A stretch of 64,000 bases of DNA from Strigamia acuminata (lineage: Eukaryota; Arthropoda; Chilopoda; Geophilomorpha; Linotaeniidae): positions 46,260,581-46,324,580 of the forward strand of contig OX442314.1 in assembly GCA_949358305.1 (NCBI GenBank), read 5' to 3'. The translations under genes and the position numbers were made by a program. The notes beneath the pieces were generated by a model. The model did no database searches. It saw nothing but the letters and a program-made list of their open reading frames with translations, and was not told the DNA's origin. Positions 58,061 through 64,000 of this stretch are shown one piece after another; positions within the stretch are counted from its first letter, which is position 1, and every line of letters starts with the position of its first letter.

Positions 58061-58763
58061 TGTGCCAAATCCCAACAAATTCAACAAATGCAACAAATTC
58101 CTTTGTTACACCAAAACTAGCTTTGGTGTTTTGGTTACAGCAAACCGTTTGCTGTGAACCATCGCCGCTGTCTGTAAACTATTGTCGACTTGTCCGGAGT
58201 TTGCAGTCACTGCCATCTAACGAACAGCGCAATTTTTACCTGCTCACCGCGACCATTGTGAGAGTGCCATTGAGCTTGCTCTGGGGCTCTCATCATCGCC
58301 GCACGAGCACAAACACTCGTTCTGAACCACCGCCATTGTGTGCAAGCCACCGAGAGCTGCTCCTGAGCTTGCAGTCATCGCCGTCGAACGTGCGAGTGAA
58401 ATATTTACCGGCGAGTCTGCCTCGCCATTTTGTGCGCAACAAACACCGCCATTTTTCCGCGCTCAACAACGAGTCGTTGTTGTGCGCGCTTTTCTTTGTT
58501 CTCTTATCTCGCTTAATTATTTTAACTTTAGTCCTAATTTCTAGTCATAATTTATTCTCGTATTTATTTGATCATATTTTGTTGTAAATTAACCGAATAA
58601 AGTTCCTTTTGTCATTTTTTATTCAACCAAACTTGTGTTCTTTTTTAAACACCCCTAGACACTTTTTGCAGTCCAATCGAGTATAAGTCTTATCAACGGC
58701 ATCTCAATTGTAATTAATTAATAAAAAGTAAGTATTTATTAATTAAATTCCCGGATCACAACA
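58061..58763 (+). mobile_element. 5'-truncated LTR of the TGTGGTGATC family
   Basis: It shares internal blocks and the end CCCGGATCACAACA with the family but lacks the start. It interrupts the dispersed repeat that is more continuous at 34558-34810. Confidence 0.55.
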
Positions 58764-58810
58764 AGATTGTTGGGTTTTGGCCTTTAATCGTTGTCTATGG
58801 GTTGGAGTCT

Positions 58811-59321
58811 TGTTAAACTTGAAGTAAATTAAATACACTTGCAAATTTACCAATCAATTTCCAAAGTTCTCTGGATACAAATGATGTTTCTGTTGAAGTT
58901 CCAATATGGCGTCGGAGTGTAAAGGTAGCACGACCACACAGTTTGAGGTAAAAACGTACACTGAATTTATTCAATTCAAAAAGATAAAAGGTGATGCAAA
59001 TGACAAGTTCGGGGAACCAATCACAAGCACTTACAAGATGGTGGAATGCAAATGACGCGCTCGAAGGACTAATGACGAGCACTTCACAATTTAGGAAATT
59101 ATAACATTCTTTAAAAGATTAGCAAGTCAAGATTCCATTAATAAAAGAACAGGTCAATACATATAAATGGAAATAAAAACACATTATAATAAATTGGCAA
59201 ATCATAAATTCAATAACAAATCACAGACATAAAATGGAAATATAAAAATAACAACATTAATTTAAACAATACAAATGAAACCTAAACAACAATTCACGCG
59301 TAAAATTATCCGATTTTCACA
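58811..59321 (-). mobile_element. Probable 3' LTR of the BEL/Pao element
   Basis: The left boundary TGTTAAAC is supported because the neighbouring dispersed repeat (copy at 34770-34810) is cut exactly here. The right boundary is either ...CAACA at 59291 or ...TTCACA at 59321, next to the end of pol. No second LTR is in the window. Confidence 0.45.
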
Positions 59322-61385
59322 CTGCCGGGCGGGGGTCGTTTGACTCCACTTCCAAATGCACGAGACGTTGTATTGGTCGACGCAAATGTTCTCCATTGGC
59401 AAGCACCATTTCACACGATCTGATTTTATTATCTCGACCCCGCTTAACTTCGACCACTCGACCCATCTTCCATGTTAGACGTGGTTTAAATGGCTCTTCA
59501 ATTATAACTACGTCGTTCAACTGGAGTTCTCACACACCTGATTTGCCCATTTGAATTTTTAGATCCGTTAAATACTCCCGAGACCAACGATTCCAGAATG
59601 AGAGCAATACGCGTTGTTGGTAACGCCATTGTCGAATAAACTGCTTCTGCGTCGGTTCGAGGTTGTCTGTTGCTCTCAAGTCGGGTAGGTGAGTCAACAT
59701 GACGCCAGTCAGAAAATGCGCGGGCGTGAGCGGTTCAATTTCATCTGGATTGTCGAATACGTAGGTGATCGGTCGGCGATTAATGACTGCCTCGGTTTGC
59801 ACAAGAAAAGTTCCGAGTTGGTAAAAGTTTAAGTGCGCCGAACCGATAGCTTTTCTCAAGCACCTCTTGACCGTTTGCACCATCCTCTCCCAGAACCCGC
59901 CCCACCACGGTCCATTCTCGACGATGAATCTCCATTCGACTCCTTTTTGGGCCAAATAATTTCGAAACGTGTGGTTTAAGAGTGAAGCTAGTTCTTTGTG
60001 GGCGCGGTGGAACGTGGTCCCGTTGTCACTATACATTATTTTCGGGAGTCCCCTGCAACCAATAAAGCGCTCAAATGCTCCCAAAAAATCTGTAGTTGCT
60101 AGTGAGGGCACCAATTCCAAGTGGACTGCCCGAATGGTTGCACAAGTAAATACAGCTACATACGCTTTAGTTTTCCGTCCCTTCACTATTATTGGTCCTG
60201 CGAAGTCAACTCCGGTGACAGCGAATGGTTGGCTTTTGGAAGTCCTGTCGGCCGAGAGGGCAATTGGCACTTCCCGCATCAGTCGTCCGTTGATTTTCTT
60301 GCAGACGACGCAACGATCCAGCATGGTCTTCAAGGTCCTCCTTGCGGATGGAGTCCAGTAGTTTTCCCGAAATTTGGATAGCGTGGAAGTCAGTCCGCAA
60401 TGGAGGACCTGTAAATGTGAAAATTGCAGAATTAGTTCAGTTAGTTTGTGTTTAGGAGGCAAAATCAAAGGTTGTGTAGCAGTGGGCAAATCTCGCGATT
60501 CATGCAGTCTATTTCGCAGCTCAATTATTCCCATTTCGTTTAGTCGTGGATTCAGGTCTCGCAGTTTTGACTCTCCATGAACTGGTTTGCCATCCTTCAT
60601 TCTTTCGATTTCTCGGCCGTAAATTTCTGCTTGTGCAATTCCAATTAACCCGAACCTCGCACGTTTCAGGTCGGCTGCTTTCAATGGACCTCGATCGCGT
60701 TGGCTGGCATCTGCTTGTTGTTTTCTAGCGTTGTCAGCAAATCTGAAAACCCATGCCAGCGTTCGGATTGCCTTTGACAGCGATCCAAACCTGTCAAACG
60801 AAAAAATATTAATCGATGTTGTCTGCACCGCCTCGACGTGAACTTCCGCAATTTCTTTATCGTCTTGCTCTTCGACCGTTTCCGACAGCATTTTTGGCCA
60901 ATCCTGGCGACTTCCTCGCAGCCAGTCCGGTCCTTGCCACCAAAGTCGGTCAGATATCATGGTTTCTGCGTCCATTCCCCTCGTTAGGCGGTCAGCTGGA
61001 TTCTCTACTCCAGGCACGTGTCTCCAGTCTTCAATTCTTGATTTTTCTCTTATCTCCAGGACTCGATTATGTACGAAGGTTGGTGGTCGCTTGGACGTAT
61101 TTCCGATCCAGTGAAGGCATATCTGCGAATCTATCCAAAAAAACATTTCACCTGGTGTCACCAGCTCCTTGATTTGGTCGGAGAGGCGCACAGCAATTAG
61201 TGCTCCCATGAGCTCGAGACGTGGTAGAGTTAGAGGTTTGACAGGAGCCACACGACAGCACTTTGACACGACAGCACTTTGACAGCATAAAACATGTTTC
61301 AATTAAGTCACCGTTATTGTTCTGAATGTACGCCACTGCTCCGTATGCTTTCGGACTCGCGTCGCAAAATATATGCACTTCACAC
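59317..61385 (-). pseudogene. BEL/Pao pol, C-terminal half (RNase H, integrase), broken
   Basis: Reading on the minus strand: RNase H from [18 protein letters not shown], then [26 protein letters not shown] and ENPADRLTRG. Integrase has an HHCC finger (LQVLHCGL...CVVCKK), DDE residues in GVDFAGP, YSDNGTTF and NGPWWGGFWERMV, and an RQWRYQQRVLLSFWNRW C-terminal region. Defects: a 16-bp tandem duplication at 61252-61283 shifts the frame, an in-frame TGA lies at 59527-59529, and everything upstream of RNase H is cut off by an LTR at 61386. The last frame (to 59317) is the usual basic C-terminal domain. Confidence 0.9.
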
Positions 61386-62459
61386 TGCGGCGATCCGGGT
61401 TTTTACTTATTAAATTATGTAAATTCAATAAGCAATCGTCGGTGAGATGCCGTACAGGACTTCTACTCTGTGGCCAAATGGTTGTCTAGGGGAATGATTT
61501 TACACAGAGTAAAGGAAAAATTAGATAGTTTTAATTAGTTCCAAAATATACAGGAGATATATGCAAAATAATAATGTTTGGGGTCGATCTGGCTTCTTCT
61601 TCACCAAGATAAACTCACAGTTGACCGTTGGCTCCAAGATGGCGTCGACGGCATCGTGTGAGCGCGGAATTTTAGCGGAGTAAACTCGACGCTAAAATAC
61701 GCCTCTGAATATACTAAAATCCTCGTGGAGCACGCTCAACACGAGAATACGTCTCACACACAGTGAAAGTGATTATTACGGTGCAAGCTCGACGTAACAA
61801 TCAGTCTACACACCGATCGCTTTGTGGAGTTAGACTCAACACAAAGCCTTCAAACTGACAGAGCAAGCTCAATGTCAATTCCACACAGAAATGGCTTAAA
61901 TTACGCGTAGTAATTCAAGCAAGAAAGGCGCTATTCTGTACAAGTGGTACAGACCAGCAATGAGACTCGATTCTTCCAGATATCACGGATCACACTTAGC
62001 GAGTTTGGGCATAAGTTTGACACAGATGTGAATGGTTTGGAAGCAAGATCAAGAATGCGGGAAGAGTGGGCCAAAACCGTTTGGCTCACTCCTAAATCTG
62101 CTCAGAAAAGCTGCGCAGATGACGAGTTGCACAAAGATCACACACGGCCGCCTTCGGGTCGTGTGCAACAATTGAGCCGGGCACGCGCGAGGGGAAGGGA
62201 TGCTCCGCCCAGGCACACGCCTAGCAGCATCATCAAAGCAATGCATTCTGCAACGTGATTGGTTGACGCTGTCGCTGGGCCAAAACTTGCTGCAAAACAC
62301 AATATTATTTGGGTAATACTGTGTCTTGTTTTATATTTGATTAATATATATTTTATTTCAATTTACATTGAAACAAAACATATAAGCTTGTTGAATATGT
62401 TTATAAGACAATTTGGAAATATGGTGCGCACTCAAATAGGAATATTTGAGGTCACCACA
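61386..62459 (-). mobile_element. LTR (1074 bp) of the TGTGGTGATC family, nested in BEL/Pao
   Basis: On the minus strand it starts TGTGGTGACCTC directly after a polypurine tract (AAAAGGGGGGAAAG, 62460-62473) and ends CCCGGATCGCCGCA, where BEL pol resumes. The purine tract identifies it as a 3' LTR whose internal region lies to the right. This supports reading the other TGTGGTGATC copies as solo LTRs. Confidence 0.7.
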
Positions 62460-62659
62460 CTTTCCCCCCTTTTAAGAAAGAATCTTATTCTTTTCCAGAA
62501 GAGACAGGTAAGTATGAGAATAAATACACAAGGTTTCAAAGTAAAATGGAACAGGATATATATTTATTCTTTTTTATTACAATATAAAAATAAAAAAGGA
62601 ATTATTTTTAATGGACGGGTATGTTCCCTAATTATTTAGGCAACATGTCCGTCGAATGA

Positions 62660-64000
62660 TCATTTGGATCTTTGTGCTCTGTGACGGTGCACAAAGATCG
62701 GCCGACGTTTGGTCCTGACTGGAAGCCAGGGTTGTTTTATGCGGTTCACACCATCCCTTCGTCCAAACCCCATTTCGAAGTACTCCTGCGGGTCCTTCGG
62801 CGTGATCCTGGCAAAAACGAGGCGTTGATGGAGGATCCACGGCTGCTGCTCCTTGATGTGATTCTCCAACCACGCGAGGACTCGGTTGCAGAGATCCTCG
62901 TTGTTTTGGAGAATCGTCTTCGTCGCGCTCGTGATGTAGCAGAAGGCGTATACCGAGCGCAAGCGTTGATAGGCGGTGAGGTAGGTGGCCATACTCAATC
63001 CCCTATCTCTTGGCGGCGAATCCTTTGGAGGAGGCGGCAGTGGCGGCGACTTCTTGCAGATCGAGAGGGATCTGGATCTGCGCGAAGCCGGGGCGCGCGT
63101 CTTTGGTCTTGCACCGCTGGCCACTGGCACGACGAACTCGCGGTCGTCACTGTCGAGCCACTCCATCGGAGACGAGAGTTGGCAACTCGGTGCTTCGGTT
63201 GCTCGCATGACACTCGACGTTGCCGCTACGACAGTGTGGAGTGGAGCGGCCGATGATGGTGGAGCGCCAGCGGGACGGGCGGTTGCTCGTTCCGTTGCGC
63301 GCTGCTGTTTCAGCGTAGCCCATTCTTGCCGTAGTCGAATGGCGGATCCAGCCGGAGTTTCGCCAGTCGCCTCGGCTTGGTGCGTTAACTCGGCGAGCAT
63401 CGTTGGAGGATCGGGGCGAACTGACTCCCAATCGTCCAGCAGGGCTCGTGGAAGCCCTAACGGCACGGTCCACAATCGAGTGGCGGCCGCCAGAGCCATT
63501 CGTAGGTCAGGAAAGACTCCTTGGAACAGGATTCTAAGTAGTCCTTCCGACAGTTTCCTGTGCATCTTCAGCAACTTCCGTTGCAGTTGCTTGTCGGATT
63601 TGCATGACTCCATCTCTCGGGCAAGCCATTGCCATCCTTTTTCTCCTTCGCGGATCTGAGCGAGCTGGTACTCGTCCAGATGCGCGAGGTACATTGCTTG
63701 GGCTGTCTCGGGAAACGACGAGAATCGCCTCCAGAGATCAGCGCACTCCTGTGCGGGAAATGGCTCCGGAGAGGTGTGGGATCCCTCAAATCGAATGACC
63801 GTCGTCACTTGTGGCACGGGCACCGATGGGTCTGGTCGCATGTCGCTGGTGACTGGACGGCAAGCGAACGGCAAAGAAGTGTTGACGTCTCCTTGACCGG
63901 CTTGCAATGCGGCGATGCGACGATCTTCCTTCTCGATCTCGTCCGACCAGTCAATCTGGCAGGAGGAGGTGGAAGCGCTCAGCTGTGAAGCGTTGGATTT
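62660..64000 (-). CDS. Gag-like protein of the nested LTR element, partial
   Basis: Open frame from the right window edge to the stop at 62660, at least 446 residues; the start lies outside. GC-rich, unlike its surroundings. Helical N-terminal half (AQECADLWRRFSSFPETAQA and following), a Pro/Ser/Arg-rich linker with PPLPPPPKDSPPRD, and a C-terminal conserved-looking block (VFARITPKDPQEYFEMGFG) with a basic end. There are no zinc knuckles or pol motifs. It lies 200 bp before a polypurine tract and 3' LTR, so a gag-type product of a non-autonomous element is the best guess. A host gene is possible. Confidence 0.45.
   Translation of the reverse strand, partial: KSNASQLSASTSSCQIDWSDEIEKEDRRIAALQAGQGDVNTSLPFACRPVTSDMRPDPSVPVPQVTTVIRFEGSHTSPEPFPAQECADLWRRFSSFPETAQAMYLAHLDEYQLAQIREGEKGWQWLAREMESCKSDKQLQRKLLKMHRKLSEGLLRILFQGVFPDLRMALAAATRLWTVPLGLPRALLDDWESVRPDPPTMLAELTHQAEATGETPAGSAIRLRQEWATLKQQRATERATARPAGAPPSSAAPLHTVVAATSSVMRATEAPSCQLSSPMEWLDSDDREFVVPVASGARPKTRAPASRRSRSLSICKKSPPLPPPPKDSPPRDRGLSMATYLTAYQRLRSVYAFCYITSATKTILQNNEDLCNRVLAWLENHIKEQQPWILHQRLVFARITPKDPQEYFEMGFGRRDGVNRIKQPWLPVRTKRRPIFVHRHRAQRSK

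Noticed and set aside
62985-63659. 224-codon plus-strand frame
   Set aside because: Shadow of the longer GC-rich minus-strand gag-like frame, which has the better composition and retroelement context.

Overview
The window looks like nuclear DNA of an invertebrate animal. It is AT-rich, has many short GT-AG introns (58-73 bp), and carries four animal-type transposon classes: Ty3/gypsy, BEL/Pao (known only from metazoans), Ty1/copia and hAT. No rRNA, tRNA, CRISPR or prokaryotic gene layout was seen. The phylum cannot be fixed from the sequence alone.

Layout. (1) 1-16223: five head-to-tail units of about 3.4 kb. Each carries, on the minus strand, a three-exon gene for a 290-residue type II membrane protein with an extracellular fucolectin/F5-8-type-C-like (FTP) domain. 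Four copies are intact and the first is frameshifted. Long A-rich minisatellites lie just upstream of each gene, a short palindrome overlaps each stop codon, and unit 4 holds a solo LTR. (2) 17763-19219: a diverged four-exon paralogue of the same membrane lectin-like family. (3) 20217-22450: a 28-bp minisatellite, the 5' end of a BEL/Pao element (gag, tRNA-Phe primer site, LTR) and an LTR fragment. (4) 22451-34354: a 12-kb inverted repeat with arms of about 3 kb. Each arm holds a complete gene (TATA box, non-coding exon, signal-peptide exon, mature exon) for a 45-residue secreted cysteine-rich peptide, and the two are transcribed away from each other. A young Ty3/gypsy element (28387-33182, identical LTRs) sits in an intron of the right copy. 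(5) 34355-46663: repeat remnants, a two-exon small membrane protein gene (36578-37002), a full-length Ty3/gypsy element with 135-bp LTRs (37674-42184), an acidic-protein gene (42532-42942), a copia fragment and a 226-bp hAT-type MITE. (6) 46664-48259: about 84 copies of a 19-bp satellite. (7) 48300-52708: hAT transposase remains and a 1.77-kb LTR-like element. (8) 52994-57357: a BTB-domain exon that stops where a third copy of the cysteine-rich peptide module begins. (9) 57400-64000: a MITE-like inverted repeat, further LTRs, a decayed BEL/Pao pol and, nested within it, another LTR element whose gag-like reading frame runs off the right edge.

How the parts fit together. Two families that face the outside of the cell, FTP-domain membrane proteins and secreted cysteine-rich peptides, have both been multiplied locally by segmental duplication inside a transposon-dense region. 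A recognition or defence locus is a reasonable hypothesis, but it is inference. What the sequence shows directly is the copy structure, the splice phases, the domain motifs and the element boundaries.
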